Below are positions 10,633 to 20,250 of a DNA stretch of 64,000 bases, one piece after another; position 1 is the first letter of the stretch, and each line of letters starts with the position of its first letter. Below the pieces are notes generated by a model. That model searched no databases. It was not told the origin of the DNA and saw nothing but the letters and a program-made list of their open reading frames with translations. A program made the translations under genes and the position numbers. Location of the stretch: positions 1,674,001-1,738,000 of the forward strand of contig AP025685.1 in the NCBI GenBank assembly GCA_022846635.1, in the 5' to 3' direction. The stretch is from Salmonella enterica subsp. enterica serovar Choleraesuis (GTDB lineage Bacteria; Pseudomonadota; Gammaproteobacteria; Enterobacterales; Enterobacteriaceae).

Positions 10633-10899
10633 TTACTTAGCTTCTTCTGCTTCAGGCAGCGTAACGTTAAGCTCAAGAACCGAGATATCATCACCTTTTT
10701 GATCGAGCTGAACGGTCACCATCTCAGGATCGATCTGTACGTATTTGCAGATAACCGCCAGAATGTCGCGTTTAAGCTGCGGCAGGTAATGCGGTTCAGT
10801 ATCACTACGTCGCCGCTCGGCTACGATAATCTGCAGGCGTTCTTTGGCGATATTGGCGGTTGTCTTTTTTCGTGACAGAAAAAAGTCTAAGAGTGCCAT
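10633..10899 (-). CDS. minE: Cell division topological specificity factor MinE
   Basis: Forms the ring that stimulates the MinD ATPase and drives pole-to-pole Min oscillation, freeing mid-cell from MinCD inhibition. The 88-aa length equals E. coli MinE. The N-terminus [25 protein letters not shown] contains the membrane-targeting and MinD-contact helix (residues ~1-31). The C-terminal topological domain follows, with [20 protein letters not shown]. It is the third gene of minCDE, three nucleotides after minD. Confidence 0.98.
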   Translation of the reverse strand: MALLDFFLSRKKTTANIAKERLQIIVAERRRSDTEPHYLPQLKRDILAVICKYVQIDPEMVTVQLDQKGDDISVLELNVTLPEAEEAK

Positions 10900-10902
10900 C
10901 TT

Positions 10903-11715
10903 TTATCCTCCGAACAGGCGTTTCAGGAAACCTTTCTTTTCTTCTTCCAGGAAGCGGAAAGGGCGTTCTTCTCCCAGCAGGCGATCGACCATGTCGGCAT
11001 AGGCCTTGCCCGCATCGGATTCACCGTCAAGAATTACCGGCTCACCCTGGTTGGATGCGCGCAGCACAGACTGGTCTTCCGGGATAACCCCAACCAGAGG
11101 AATGCGCAGAATTTCCAGCACATCTTCCATGCTCAGCATGTCACCACGCGTTACGCGGCCTGGGTTATAGCGAGTCAGCAACAGGTGTTCTTTAATGGGA
11201 TCTTCACTATTTTCAGCCCGTTTGGACTTAGAAGACAGGATGCCCAGAATACGGTCGGAGTCGCGAACTGAGGAGACTTCAGGGTTGGTCGTAATGACCG
11301 CTTCATCGGCAAAATAGAGCGCCATCAGCGCGCCGGTTTCAATCCCGGCCGGTGAGTCACAGACAATAAAGTCGAAATCCATTTTTTTTAAATCTTCCAG
11401 CACCTTGCCGACGCCTTCGCGGGTCAGGGCATCTTTATCACGAGTTTGCGATGCAGGAAGGATATATAAATTCTCGGTGCGCTTATCTTTGATTAACGCC
11501 TGATTCAGAGTGGCATCGCCCTGAATAACGTTAACGAAATCGTATACCACCCGACGTTCGCAGCCCATAATCAAATCAAGATTACGCAGACCGATATCGA
11601 AGTCGATAACCACGGTCTTTTTGCCTTTCTGCGCCAGGCCCGTAGAGATGGCCGCGCTGGACGTCGTCTTGCCTACGCCCCCTTTACCCGATGTAACAAC
11701 AATAATGCGTGCCAT
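10903..11715 (-). CDS. minD: Septum site-determining ATPase MinD
   Basis: Membrane-cycling ParA-type ATPase that recruits MinC and is discharged by MinE. The protein is 270 aa, identical in length to E. coli. The deviant Walker A GKGGVGKT lies at residues 10-17 with the signature lysine at 11, and VIDFDIGLRNLD and DSPAGIETGA are the switch regions. The C-terminal amphipathic membrane-targeting helix is EEEKKGFLKRLFGG. It sits between minC and minE with short spacers, as one operon. Confidence 0.99.
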   Translation of the reverse strand: MARIIVVTSGKGGVGKTTSSAAISTGLAQKGKKTVVIDFDIGLRNLDLIMGCERRVVYDFVNVIQGDATLNQALIKDKRTENLYILPASQTRDKDALTREGVGKVLEDLKKMDFDFIVCDSPAGIETGALMALYFADEAVITTNPEVSSVRDSDRILGILSSKSKRAENSEDPIKEHLLLTRYNPGRVTRGDMLSMEDVLEILRIPLVGVIPEDQSVLRASNQGEPVILDGESDAGKAYADMVDRLLGEERPFRFLEEEKKGFLKRLFGG

Positions 11716-11737
11716 AAAAATTCCTTGTTAAAAGGGC

Positions 11738-12436
11738 TTAATTTAAAGGTTGAACAGACAAAGCGCCCGAGCTGAGGCGTAAACGGACTGCTTTGCCATA
11801 AAATTCGGCCGGGATCTGGTCGCTGAGCATATAAACCCCGGCAACGGAAACCAGCTCTGCCATCATTGTGGTGCAAAATATTTGGGCTTCCCGATCGCCG
11901 CCGGCACCCGCCAGCGCGCGACCGCGCATCATTCCATAGACATGGATATTTCCATCGGCTATTAACTCTGCACCGGCGCTGACGTGATTGGTTACTACCA
12001 GGTCACAGTTTGGCGCATAAATGCGCTGACCGGAACGAACCGGCTGCTCTATTAAACGCGTTTTTGTGATCGGCGCTGCATTTGCTGGCGCTATCACCGG
12101 TTCAGCAGGGGCAGGACGAGGAACTCGTTCTTTCCCTTCAGTGAGAATAGCCAGGCCACAGTTTTCGATAGCCGCTTTTAATTTAGGGTCTTTACAACCA
12201 CTTACACCTATTACCCGCAGGCCCGAACCAATGATTATCTTATGCAACTCCGGCCATGACGAGGCGTCAGCAAGAGCGGCAACATTGACCACAACGGGCG
12301 CGTGTTTCAGAAAGTCAGGCGCCTGGGCGATTTTCATCTCTAGCGCCTGGTGAATAATCTCAGGCTCAGCATCGTGCAGATGAACCACGGATAACGTGAA
12401 ATTACTGCCTTTTAGCTCTAAGGGCGTGTTTGACAT
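11738..12436 (-). CDS. minC: Septum site-determining protein MinC
   Basis: FtsZ polymerisation inhibitor delivered to the membrane by MinD. I chose the ATG at 12436, giving [21 protein letters not shown] and 232 aa (E. coli 231). An upstream in-frame start at 12514 would add 26 unrelated residues. The N-terminal FtsZ-binding domain spans about residues 1-105. A proline/alanine linker ([14 protein letters not shown]) leads to the beta-helical C-terminal domain with [12 protein letters not shown] and [20 protein letters not shown], which dimerises and binds MinD. First gene of minCDE, divergent from ycgL. Confidence 0.98.
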   Translation of the reverse strand: MSNTPLELKGSNFTLSVVHLHDAEPEIIHQALEMKIAQAPDFLKHAPVVVNVAALADASSWPELHKIIIGSGLRVIGVSGCKDPKLKAAIENCGLAILTEGKERVPRPAPAEPVIAPANAAPITKTRLIEQPVRSGQRIYAPNCDLVVTNHVSAGAELIADGNIHVYGMMRGRALAGAGGDREAQIFCTTMMAELVSVAGVYMLSDQIPAEFYGKAVRLRLSSGALSVQPLN

Positions 12437-12560
12437 CCTGGCCTTACTCAATTCAGTTTTAATCCCCGGGAGCCGGGACGTTATTCCGAAACATATCAAG
12501 CATGTTATAGTCACACTATTATAGAGGCAAGTAACCCCTGGCTTAAAACAGAGTAAAAAA

Positions 12561-12833
12561 ATGTTTTGTGTAATCTACCGAAGTACCCGACGCGAACAAA
12601 CCTACCTTTATGTAGAAAAAAAAGACGATTTTTCCCGAGTGCCTGAAGAATTATTAAAAAGCTTTGGCACGCCAGTAATGGCAATGATGTTAATGCTCGA
12701 TGGCAAAAAGAAACTGGCCCACGCCGACTTAACTGTAGTGAAGCAAGCGCTGGTTGACCAGGGATATTATTTGCAATTACCGCCTCCGCCAGAAAGTATG
12801 CTTAAGATTCATCTGGAATCGCAAAAAAAGTAA
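12561..12833 (+). CDS. ycgL: YcgL-domain protein (UPF0745)
   Basis: A 90-aa cytoplasmic protein with the YcgL signature [20 protein letters not shown] at the N-terminus, followed by [10 protein letters not shown] and the C-terminal [16 protein letters not shown]. The family is conserved in gamma-proteobacteria. In Pseudomonas a homologue has been linked to RNase D/YcgL function, but no activity is established here. Divergent from minC, 124 nt away, the position seen in E. coli; a terminator follows. Confidence 0.93.
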   Translation: MFCVIYRSTRREQTYLYVEKKDDFSRVPEELLKSFGTPVMAMMLMLDGKKKLAHADLTVVKQALVDQGYYLQLPPPPESMLKIHLESQKK

Positions 12834-12855
12834 TTCCCATAAAAGATATGCTACT

Positions 12856-12892
12856 AAAACCGTCGTTATTTTTAATTAACGGCGGTTTTTTA
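12856..12892 (+). terminator. Rho-independent terminator after ycgL
   Basis: Imperfect long stem AAAACCGTCGTTA/TTAACGGCGGTTTT with a TTTTTAA loop, ending in a T-run, 23 nt after the ycgL stop. Confidence 0.8.
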
Positions 12893-13030
12893 TTATCGAT
12901 GGGTAACAATATCGTGTGAACTGGTTAACACTTTCTAAATTAGAATTCAGACGAGCAATAATTGATATTCCTTCATAAGCCTGCGAAGGGTAGCTTGCTT
13001 TTTCACACTCATTGTTAACGGGATAAACGC

Positions 13031-13690
13031 ATGTATCAGCATCGAAACTGGCAGGGTGCCTTACTGGAGCTGCCAGCCAGCAAAGTCATCTGCGTCGGCA
13101 GTAATTATGCAAAGCATATTCAGGAGATGGGCAGCGCGCCTGCTGAAGAACCAGTGCTGTTTATTAAGCCGGAAACCGCCCTCTGCGATCTGCGCCAGCC
13201 GCTGGTACTGCCGGAAGGCTTAGGATCAGTACATCACGAAATCGAGCTGGCGGTACTGATAGGTTCGACGCTGCGTCAGGCGACTGAAGAGCACGTGGCT
13301 CAGGCCATCGTCGGCTACGGCGTGGCGCTGGATTTAACCCTGCGCGATGTCCAGGGCCAGCTTAAGAAAGAAGGGCGTCCGTGGGAGAAGGCTAAGGGTT
13401 TTGATAACGCTTGCCCGATATCAGGCTTTATTCCCGCCGCTGAATTTAGCGCCGATCCGCAGGACACTCCGCTGTCGCTGACTATTAATGGCCAGGTACG
13501 CCAGCAGGGCACCACTGCGGATATGATTCATCCTATACTGCCGCTCATTGCTTATATGAGCCGATTCTTTACGCTGCGGGCAGGCGATGTGGTGCTGACG
13601 GGGACGCCGGAAGGTGTTGGCCCATTGCACAGCGGCGACGAGCTGGTAGTGAGCTTCAATCAGCACTCGCTTTCTACCCGGGTACTGTAA
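13031..13690 (+). CDS. ycgM: Fumarylacetoacetate hydrolase-family protein YcgM
   Basis: A 219-aa FAH-fold enzyme (E. coli YcgM 219 aa), probably a metal-dependent hydrolase or decarboxylase acting on a 2-oxo acid; YcgM-like proteins include oxaloacetate decarboxylases of the FAHD1 type. Visible are [17 protein letters not shown], the metal-ligand stretch [12 protein letters not shown], and the C-terminal [13 protein letters not shown] active-site motif. It shares this fold with the two halves of HpaG at 33.8-35.0 kb. The true substrate is not deducible. It is 75 nt upstream of ycgN. Confidence 0.93.
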   Translation: MYQHRNWQGALLELPASKVICVGSNYAKHIQEMGSAPAEEPVLFIKPETALCDLRQPLVLPEGLGSVHHEIELAVLIGSTLRQATEEHVAQAIVGYGVALDLTLRDVQGQLKKEGRPWEKAKGFDNACPISGFIPAAEFSADPQDTPLSLTINGQVRQQGTTADMIHPILPLIAYMSRFFTLRAGDVVLTGTPEGVGPLHSGDELVVSFNQHSLSTRVL

Positions 13691-13764
13691 AAAAACAGGC
13701 ATTACTTGCATCCAGGCGTCACACTCTTTATAACGTGCAGCTGACTTACAAAGCGGAACCGAAA

Positions 13765-14211
13765 ATGAGTATGACGCCCTTCTGGCAGAACAAAAGTCTG
13801 GATGAGATGAGTGATGAAGAGTGGGAGTCACTGTGCGACGGATGCGGGCAGTGCTGCCTGAATAAGCTGATGGATGAAGATACCGATGAAATCTACTTCA
13901 CTAACGTTGCCTGCCGTCAGCTAAATATTAAGACCTGCCAGTGCCGCCACTATGAGCGGCGATTCGAATACGAGCCGGATTGCATCAAATTGACTCGTGA
14001 TAATCTGCCAACCTTTAAATGGTTACCGGCCACCTGCGCCTATCGCATCATTGCCGAGGGCAGAGAGTTACCAGCATGGCACCCGCTGCTAACCGGTGGT
14101 TCACGCGCGCAAATGCACGCCGAGCGCATTTCCGTGCGCCACATTGCGGTGCCGGAGTCTGAGGTTGTCGATTGGGAAGACCATATCATCAATCATCCGG
14201 GGCGCGGTTAA
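13765..14211 (+). CDS. ycgN: Cysteine-cluster protein YcgN (UPF0260)
   Basis: A 148-residue protein from the ATG at 13765 ([20 protein letters not shown]). A GTG at 13735 would add ten residues lacking in homologues (E. coli 153 aa). The conserved cysteine cluster CDGCGQCC is near residues 25-32, and [21 protein letters not shown] follows, typical of a metal-chelating CxxCxxCC domain. The C-terminus [20 protein letters not shown] matches the family. Function unknown; zinc or iron binding is inferred from the cysteines. Confidence 0.93.
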   Translation: MSMTPFWQNKSLDEMSDEEWESLCDGCGQCCLNKLMDEDTDEIYFTNVACRQLNIKTCQCRHYERRFEYEPDCIKLTRDNLPTFKWLPATCAYRIIAEGRELPAWHPLLTGGSRAQMHAERISVRHIAVPESEVVDWEDHIINHPGRG

Positions 14212-14228
14212 CCCCACAACTCGCTCTG

Positions 14229-14246
14229 ACCGCCGCTCACGGCGGT
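14229..14246. terminator. Hairpin between ycgN and the LysR gene
   Basis: ACCGCC GCTCAC GGCGGT, a 6-bp perfect stem lying between convergent stop codons and touching the LysR gene's stop. There is no clear U-run. Confidence 0.35.
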
Positions 14247-15172
14247 TAGAAGCTGTGGAGCTGGTTATATTCCGGCTCCAGCCATCCTGGTTGCTCAGCA
14301 TACATTTCCCGCGTCAGTGCGCATATCAATCCGGCAATCTCTACCTCATTGCGACGATAATTCATCACTACCGGTACCCGCGCCTCTATGTCATCTATTA
14401 GCCGGTAAACCAGGTCTCGCCGCAGGTGGCGCGCCGAGGCCGGAATAACGCAATAACCAGCTTCGGCGGCAGCCAATCCCAGGGCGGTTTGTAGCTCTCT
14501 GACTCGCTGTATTGACGATGGCCTGGCACCGGCAGCGTCCAGCCACTCCTGAAGCTGGCTGGCATAGCTGGGGGCCGGGTAGTCCGGATAAAGCACCATA
14601 GGGAAGGTACTCAGCTGGCTGAATTTCACCGGCGTCGGGTCGCTGGCCAGTGGGTGAGACAGCGCCAGCGCCAGCATCAGCCGCTCTTCACGCAGAGTAA
14701 CCTGCTCAATGCCGGGATCGCTTAATGCCAGCCGACCAAAACCTAAATCAATCGCACCTGTTTTCAGTGCCGCAATCTGAGCGGCCGATGCCATCTCTAT
14801 CCATCGTACTTCGAGATCTTTACGGCGCTTTTGCAGCCGCCTCATAACGCCCGGAAATCCGCCATAGAGGGCAGAAGGGACAAATCCAATTGTCAGCAGC
14901 TGGCGCTCACCCAGCGCAATATGGCGGGCGGTACTTTTCATCTCTTCAATTTTTGCCAGCAGCGCGCAGGCATCGTCATAAAAACGCACGCCGGCGGGAG
15001 TGAGCTGGAGCGGACGAGTATGGCGCAACAGCAGGGCGACGCCGACATCCTCTTCCAGTAAAGAAAGCTGTTTACTCAGCGCTGGCTGGGAAATGTGTAG
15101 CCGACGCGCAGCCCGGGAGACATTTCCCTCTTGTGCAACCACCACAAACTTTTTAAGCCGGGGGATATCCAC
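14246..15172 (-). CDS. LysR-family regulator, probable activator of the divergent salicylate hydroxylase
   Basis: A 308-aa LysR-type transcription factor. The N-terminal winged helix is MDIPRLKKFVVVAQEGNVSRAARRLHISQPALSKQLSLLEEDVG (residues 1-44), and the effector-binding domain starts near residue 90 (LLTIGFVPSALYGGFPGVMRRL). The overall look is of the CatR/BenM aromatic-responsive subgroup. It is transcribed away from the flavin monooxygenase, with a 135-bp shared region holding a perfect palindrome. That arrangement is classical for a LysR protein controlling its neighbour with the pathway substrate as inducer. Salicylate as effector is an inference. The island is absent from this position in E. 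coli K-12. Confidence 0.88.
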   Translation of the reverse strand: MDIPRLKKFVVVAQEGNVSRAARRLHISQPALSKQLSLLEEDVGVALLLRHTRPLQLTPAGVRFYDDACALLAKIEEMKSTARHIALGERQLLTIGFVPSALYGGFPGVMRRLQKRRKDLEVRWIEMASAAQIAALKTGAIDLGFGRLALSDPGIEQVTLREERLMLALALSHPLASDPTPVKFSQLSTFPMVLYPDYPAPSYASQLQEWLDAAGARPSSIQRVRELQTALGLAAAEAGYCVIPASARHLRRDLVYRLIDDIEARVPVVMNYRRNEVEIAGLICALTREMYAEQPGWLEPEYNQLHSF

Positions 15173-15205
15173 GGGGCCTCCAGAAATTGTGAACCGCTAT
15201 ACACT

Positions 15206-15221
15206 ATAACCATTTGGTTAT
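15206..15221. promoter_or_regulatory. LysR-type operator in the divergent promoter
   Basis: ATAACCATTTGGTTAT is a perfect 16-bp palindrome of the T-N11-A LysR-box class. It is 34 nt upstream of the regulator's start and 87 nt from the hydroxylase start. Confidence 0.65.
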
Positions 15222-15307
15222 GATTTGCGCGAATAATCGGTATTGGACGCCGTCGAACCTGCCACTAACAATGGAGTCGGTGACAACAATAAAACAGGAG
15301 CTAAACC

Positions 15308-16606
15308 ATGTCTGCAAGCGTGAATCAGTCATTGTGGCGGATTGCCATTGTCGGTGGTGGCGTAGCGGGAACCGCACTGGCCGCCGGTCTGTCCCGTTAT
15401 TCGCATCTTGAAGTGAGACTGTTTGAATCCGCCGCTGCATTAGGGGAAGTGGGCGCCGGAATTTCGCTTGGTGCCAACGCCTTGCAGGCGCTTGATCTGT
15501 TGGGAATTGGCAAAGCCTGGCGCGCGGTGGCCGATAGCAGCCCGGAGCCCTGGCAGGATGTGTGGTTTGAGTGGCGCTATGCCCGCGATGGTGAATATAT
15601 CGCCAGCACCCTGGCACCCGGCGTGGGGCAATCATGCGCCCACCGTGCCGACCTGCTAAATACCCTGGCCGCAGGTTTGCCTGCCGCCTGTCTTTGTACC
15701 GGTAAACGTGCGCAAAGTTTTATTCAGAGTGAAGATGGCGTTGAACTGAGCTTTACCGATGGTAGCCACTATTATGCTGATATGGTTATTGCAGCAGATG
15801 GAATTAAATCCAGCATGCGCACCATGCTTGAGCGTGCCCGTGGCGCGAAGATAACCCATCCGGTATTTAGCGGTACTCTGGCCTGGCGCGGCCTGGTAGA
15901 TAGCGCCAGGCTGCACGACGCGTTTGCCGCACATCATCTGGATAGCCATATGCTGCGGGTTCCACAGATGTTCCTTGCCGAAAACGCGCATATTTTAACT
16001 TTCCCGGTTAAAAAAGGGCGATTAATAAATATTGTGGCATTCACAACTAACCCGGCGCTGACAGGCCAGGCTCTGCCTGATAATCAGCCCTGGGTTCGCG
16101 ATGGCAGCCCGCAGGAGATGCTGGCGGCGTTTGCAGATTGTGGCGTAGCGGTTCGTTGCCTTCTGGAGGGAATATCTGCGCCTACCTGCTGGGCATTACA
16201 CGATATTGAGCCTTTACCCCAATATCACTGGGGGCGAATAGCGCTGATTGGTGATGCGGCCCATGCTATGTTGCCTCATCAGGGGGCCGGAGCCGGTCAG
16301 GGGCTGGAAGATGCCGGTCTGCTGGTTGAGTTATGTCGTAGCCCAGAATTATTAGAGGCAGGGGTGCCGCGTCTGTTGGAAGCTTTTGCAAATGCGCGCA
16401 TTGAACGAGCGCATCAGGTTCAGCTGACTTCGCGTATGGCCGGCGATCTGTATGAGTTTCGCGACCCTATTGCGGGGGATGATAGCAATCGGCTACGTGA
16501 CAGCCTGACTCGCCGGTTCGAACCATTGTGGAAATACTCTTTGAGCACAATCTGTGCACGTTTACGTCAGGAATTGCGCGCGACGCAATCTGGTCTGGTC
16601 AGTTAA
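15308..16606 (+). CDS. FAD-dependent salicylate 1-hydroxylase family monooxygenase
   Basis: A 432-aa group A flavoprotein monooxygenase, the size of NahG-type salicylate hydroxylases (~434 aa), which decarboxylate and hydroxylate salicylate to catechol with NAD(P)H. The N-terminal FAD Rossmann motif is IAIVGGGVAGTALAAGLSRY (residues ~12-31) with GEVGAGISLGANALQALDLLG. The second FAD motif GDAAHAMLPHQGAGAGQGLEDA is near residue 318, where GAGAGQGLEDA is characteristic of this group. A GGAG lies ten bases before the ATG. No catechol dioxygenase is present in the window, so catechol must go elsewhere. Related 6-hydroxynicotinate or 3-hydroxybenzoate hydroxylases cannot be fully excluded. Confidence 0.82.
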   Translation: MSASVNQSLWRIAIVGGGVAGTALAAGLSRYSHLEVRLFESAAALGEVGAGISLGANALQALDLLGIGKAWRAVADSSPEPWQDVWFEWRYARDGEYIASTLAPGVGQSCAHRADLLNTLAAGLPAACLCTGKRAQSFIQSEDGVELSFTDGSHYYADMVIAADGIKSSMRTMLERARGAKITHPVFSGTLAWRGLVDSARLHDAFAAHHLDSHMLRVPQMFLAENAHILTFPVKKGRLINIVAFTTNPALTGQALPDNQPWVRDGSPQEMLAAFADCGVAVRCLLEGISAPTCWALHDIEPLPQYHWGRIALIGDAAHAMLPHQGAGAGQGLEDAGLLVELCRSPELLEAGVPRLLEAFANARIERAHQVQLTSRMAGDLYEFRDPIAGDDSNRLRDSLTRRFEPLWKYSLSTICARLRQELRATQSGLVS

Positions 16607-16687
16607 AATTCCTGTGTTACACTGTCACCCAAAACGGTTTTAACTGCTGCTAATGGAATAGCAGCGGTGTAGTGATAAGGAGATAAC

Positions 16688-17083
16688 ATGTACCCGTATT
16701 CCCTTCTATGCCTTGTGTTAGGCGCGTTAACCTTCAGTCACAATGCTTCTGCTCAGGTTCAGACCCAGTTTGATATTAACTGCCCCGGACGCAGCTCTAT
16801 GACCGTCGTTCGTGCGGTTAGTGGCCTCAGCACGCTCTCGTGGGATAAAACCAACTTCCAGGTAGCCGCCGGTCTCCACAAAGGGAGGCTAGATAATGGC
16901 AATCCGGTCACTTTTACCCGCTTTCGTAACGGAGATCGCCTGCTTATCAACACGGTTGATGGCTCTGCATGGTTTGTCTATGCCGGAGAGCATAAACCCG
17001 TGCGCTGTCAGCGCAGCGACTCCCGAGAGGCGCCGGTGCTTACCCTTCAATACCATCGTCACGGTGACGACCCTCTGGCCTGA
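16688..17083 (+). CDS. Small secreted protein of unknown function
   Basis: A 131-aa protein with a clear signal peptide (MYPYSLLCLVLGALTFSHNASA, cleavage after about residue 22). It is well placed behind AAGGAG at 16677-16682. The mature part has just two cysteines (DINCPGRSS and PVRCQRSD) that could form one disulfide, and is rich in beta-type stretches such as NPVTFTRFRNGDRLLI and SAWFVYAGE. The size, two cysteines and glycine/aromatic pattern loosely recall periplasmic lysozyme inhibitors (MliC/PliC), but I see no diagnostic motif. I do not recognise the gene. Confidence 0.7.
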   Translation: MYPYSLLCLVLGALTFSHNASAQVQTQFDINCPGRSSMTVVRAVSGLSTLSWDKTNFQVAAGLHKGRLDNGNPVTFTRFRNGDRLLINTVDGSAWFVYAGEHKPVRCQRSDSREAPVLTLQYHRHGDDPLA

Positions 17084-17250
17084 TGTGATTTAACCCGTTG
17101 TGCGTATGGTTTACCGCCGTTGCCCAGAGAATTTGGCGCCTGGCGGTTTCGTCACGCGTCGGCTGCGCACCAATTGAATGGATGAGAAAAGCGATGTGGT
17201 AATCGCTCGCTATACTGAATGATGACAAAAATATGGCATAAGGAAATGCT

Positions 17251-17583
17251 ATGAAAATCGGAAATACGCTTTTTTGGATGCTATCGATTTTGTTTATGTC
17301 GCCGGTGTATGGTGCTGGAAGCACCGCGGACACTCGTCAATGCGGCATTCACCGGGTTGGGGTGTACCCGCAAATTATCGTTATTGATAATCGGGAATAT
17401 CTGGAGTCCGGCATGTTTGATAGCGAATCTGGCGAATATATTTATCTCGATCACAGCGGGCGGAACGGCGTCATGCTGTTTGAAAAAGAAGATAAATCAA
17501 ATAGCTACATTTACTTTGTGGCTGAAAAAAATAGCCGTCTGCGACCTGCAGGAGAAAGAGTGGATTGCTATCCGGTAGGGTAA
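17251..17583 (+). CDS. Small secreted protein of unknown function
   Basis: A 110-aa protein with a signal peptide (MKIGNTLFWMLSILFMSPVYGA) and a mature part of about 88 residues carrying two cysteines (RQCGIHRVG near the mature N-terminus and RVDCYPVG at the end). Acidic and tyrosine-rich segments (DSESGEYIYLDHSGRNG) separate them. ATAAGGAA precedes the ATG. Like its upstream neighbour it is a two-cysteine exported protein, but the two do not align with each other by eye. I cannot name a family. The G+C of the block is lower than that of flanking core genes, suggesting transfer. Confidence 0.7.
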   Translation: MKIGNTLFWMLSILFMSPVYGAGSTADTRQCGIHRVGVYPQIIVIDNREYLESGMFDSESGEYIYLDHSGRNGVMLFEKEDKSNSYIYFVAEKNSRLRPAGERVDCYPVG

Positions 17584-17598
17584 ATAAAGAAGGGAATA

Positions 17599-17618
17599 CC
17601 CGGGGCGCAAACCCCGGG
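17599..17618 (+). terminator. GC hairpin between the secreted-protein gene and fadR
   Basis: CCCGGGG CGCAAA CCCCGGG, a 7-bp perfect stem between convergent genes. The U-run is weak on both strands. Confidence 0.4.
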
Positions 17619-17625
17619 CCAATAC

Positions 17626-18342
17626 TTAGCCGTGCATCGGCAGGCCGCCGGGCAGGGCCTTCTGCATGCGATGCCAGATTTCTCCACTCTCGCGGCCATA
17701 TTCACGCACCACGTTATAAACTTCCTCATATTGACCGCTGTCGCATAGCTGACTCAGGCGGTGATAGAAGCCGAGCGCCAGACTGCGGGCCTCCGGGCTT
17801 GCAAAGTAATGACGACCAATACGGGTATACAGCCCTTTCATCCCATTGAGAATAAGCCCGTAGATAGGGTTGCCGGAGGCGAAAGCCAGGCCGCGGAATA
17901 CGTTGTAATCAAGCTCGGCGAAAGCATCGGCATGGTCTTCAATTGACTGAGTCGCGCTTAATACCCGGCGAGCCTCCTCCGGATGCTGGCGCAGAGCGGT
18001 GCGGATGAATATCGTGGAGATATTGGTTCGTACTGATAGCAGGTTATCGATAAGCTGCGGAACGCTGTCATGATCGAGGCGGGCCAACGTCTCCAGAATA
18101 TTCAGCCCTGAGGTTTCCCAGAAGTTGTTTACGCGGGTTGGTTTACCGTGCTGAATGGTCAGCCAGCCGTCGCGGGCCAAACGCTGCAATACTTCGCGCA
18201 GTGTGGTGCGGGTAACGCCGATTAACTCAGAAAGCTCACGCTCTGCGGGCAAAATAGACCCTGGGGGAAAACGGTTATTCCAGATACTTTCGATGATGTA
18301 CTCTTCAGCGAAACCCGCAGGGCTTTGCGCCTTTATGACCAT
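17626..18342 (-). CDS. fadR: Fatty acid-responsive regulator FadR
   Basis: GntR-family dimer that represses fad genes, including fadD in this window, and activates fabA/fabB. Long-chain acyl-CoA releases it from DNA. I chose the ATG at 18342 ([21 protein letters not shown]), giving 238 aa (E. coli 239); an in-frame start 12 codons earlier lacks conservation. The winged helix occupies about residues 1-72 ([24 protein letters not shown]). The acyl-CoA-binding helical domain follows, with [24 protein letters not shown]. It is divergent from nhaB as in E. coli. Confidence 0.98.
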   Translation of the reverse strand: MVIKAQSPAGFAEEYIIESIWNNRFPPGSILPAERELSELIGVTRTTLREVLQRLARDGWLTIQHGKPTRVNNFWETSGLNILETLARLDHDSVPQLIDNLLSVRTNISTIFIRTALRQHPEEARRVLSATQSIEDHADAFAELDYNVFRGLAFASGNPIYGLILNGMKGLYTRIGRHYFASPEARSLALGFYHRLSQLCDSGQYEEVYNVVREYGRESGEIWHRMQKALPGGLPMHG

Positions 18343-18586
18343 AGTGAGATTCCAGTTAAGGGCTTTACAAAATATCACTCATCATACCAGACAGGTTGCA
18401 GGGCAGATAGCGCCCCCGGGTTCAAAAAAAGGAGGAACAGATCTGCTTTCTGGTAAAATAATTGGGTTTTGCACGTTGCCGGGCGCGTGAAGCTGTTGCC
18501 TAAGCCTCTGACAGACTTTATCTTCCGCCTATAAATCACCCAATCACCTGCAAATGAGGATCGATAGCGTCTATCGATAATTAAGA

Positions 18587-20152
18587 ATGGAGCTCTCTTT
18601 TGGTCGCGCCCTGTGGCGCAATTTTCTTGGTCAGTCTCCGGACTGGTACAAGCTGGTCTTGTTAGCCTTTTTAGTCATCAACCCGCTGTTATTTTTTGCC
18701 GTCAGTCCATTCTGGGCCGGATGGCTGCTGGTCGTTGAATTTATCTTCACCCTCGGTATGGCGTTAAAATGCTACCCATTACTGCCCGGTGGTCTGCTGA
18801 TGATAGAAGCAGTGGCTATCGGCATGACGAGTGCGGAACACGTTAAGCAGGAGGTCGCCGGTAACCTGGAAGTTATTCTGCTGCTTATCTTTATGGTGGC
18901 CGGTATCTATTTTATGAAGCAACTGCTGCTGGTAATTTTTACCCGGCTGTTGCTGGGCGTTCGCTCGAAAACCGCACTGGCGCTCTCATTTTGCCTGGCG
19001 GCGGCGTTTCTTTCCGCCTTCCTTGATGCGTTGACGGTGGTCGCGGTGGTTATCAGCGTGGCGCTGGGTTTCTACGGTATTTACCATCAGGTAGCGTCAA
19101 AGCAGGGCGAGGATCATCAGGTTTCTGATGACAGCAAACTGGGGGCCGATCAGTCTGAGGTGCTCGAACAGTTCCGCGCATTTTTGCGCAGCCTGATGAT
19201 GCACGCTGGCGTCGGTACTGCGCTCGGTGGCGTGATGACCATGGTGGGCGAGCCGCAAAACCTGATTATTGCGAAAGCGGCTGATTGGCACTTTCTCGAC
19301 TTCTTTCTGCGCATGGGGCCGGTAACCGTGCCGGTCTTTTTCTGCGGCATCATCACCTGCGTGCTGCTGGAGCGCAGCAAAACCTTTGGCTATGGCGCTA
19401 CGCTGCCTGAGCCGGTGCGCGCCATACTGCATGATTATGAACAGCGTAGCCGGGCGAAACGTACGGTGCAGGATAAGCTTCGTCTGGGGGTTCAGGTGCT
19501 GATTGGCGTCTGGCTGATAATCGCACTGGCGCTACATCTCGCGGAAGTCGGTCTGATTGGCCTGTCGGTTATTATTCTGGCAACCTCTCTGTGCGGCGTC
19601 ACAGATGAGCATCAGATTGGTAAAGCCTTTACCGAGTCACTGCCGTTTACCGCGTTGCTGACGGTTTTCTTTGCGGTAGTCGCCGTTATCATTGACCAGA
19701 AGCTGTTTGCGCCACTTATTGAGTACGTGCTTCAGGCCGCGCCTCACGCTCAGCTCAGCCTGTTTTATCTGTTTAACGGGCTTCTGTCGTCTATCTCTGA
19801 CAACGTATTTGTTGGTACGGTATATATCAACGAGGCTCGTTCGGCGCTGGAAAACGGCGGTATTTCCGCCAGCCAGTTTGAACTGCTGGCGGTCGCGGTT
19901 AATACCGGTACTAACCTGCCTTCAGTCGCGACGCCTAACGGGCAGGCCGCTTTCCTGTTTCTGCTGACCTCGGCTTTGGCACCGCTGATTCGCTTATCTT
20001 ATGGCCGAATGGTGGTTATGGCACTGCCCTATACCATTGTGATGACCCTGGTGGGCCTGCTCGGCGTGATGTTCTGGCTGGAACCAGCAACTAACTGGAT
20101 GCTGACGCATGGCTGGATAGCCCAGCTAAGCCTGAACGATATTATTCACTAA
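18587..20152 (+). CDS. nhaB: Na+/H+ antiporter NhaB
   Basis: Inner-membrane electrogenic sodium/proton antiporter. The product is 521 aa (E. coli 513) and starts [24 protein letters not shown]. Many hydrophobic segments are visible throughout, about a dozen expected for the family. Conserved blocks include [40 protein letters not shown] and NNVF-type [14 protein letters not shown]. Divergent from fadR by 244 nt, and followed 98 nt later by dsbB in the same orientation. Confidence 0.97.
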   Translation: MELSFGRALWRNFLGQSPDWYKLVLLAFLVINPLLFFAVSPFWAGWLLVVEFIFTLGMALKCYPLLPGGLLMIEAVAIGMTSAEHVKQEVAGNLEVILLLIFMVAGIYFMKQLLLVIFTRLLLGVRSKTALALSFCLAAAFLSAFLDALTVVAVVISVALGFYGIYHQVASKQGEDHQVSDDSKLGADQSEVLEQFRAFLRSLMMHAGVGTALGGVMTMVGEPQNLIIAKAADWHFLDFFLRMGPVTVPVFFCGIITCVLLERSKTFGYGATLPEPVRAILHDYEQRSRAKRTVQDKLRLGVQVLIGVWLIIALALHLAEVGLIGLSVIILATSLCGVTDEHQIGKAFTESLPFTALLTVFFAVVAVIIDQKLFAPLIEYVLQAAPHAQLSLFYLFNGLLSSISDNVFVGTVYINEARSALENGGISASQFELLAVAVNTGTNLPSVATPNGQAAFLFLLTSALAPLIRLSYGRMVVMALPYTIVMTLVGLLGVMFWLEPATNWMLTHGWIAQLSLNDIIH

Positions 20153-20250
20153 CAGCGAACCCGCCAGCTAAAAGGCGGTTCAGGGGATGGCAGACGGCAG
20201 TTTATGGTTTACACTAGCCGGGTTAATGCATTATTGCAGGGAAATTCATA

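Noticed and set aside
13031..13690. Assigning YcgM to the 4-HPA pathway as a second HpaG
   Set aside because: It shares the FAH fold, but it lies in the conserved ycgL-ycgM-ycgN context far from the hpa genes and matches YcgM in length and sequence.
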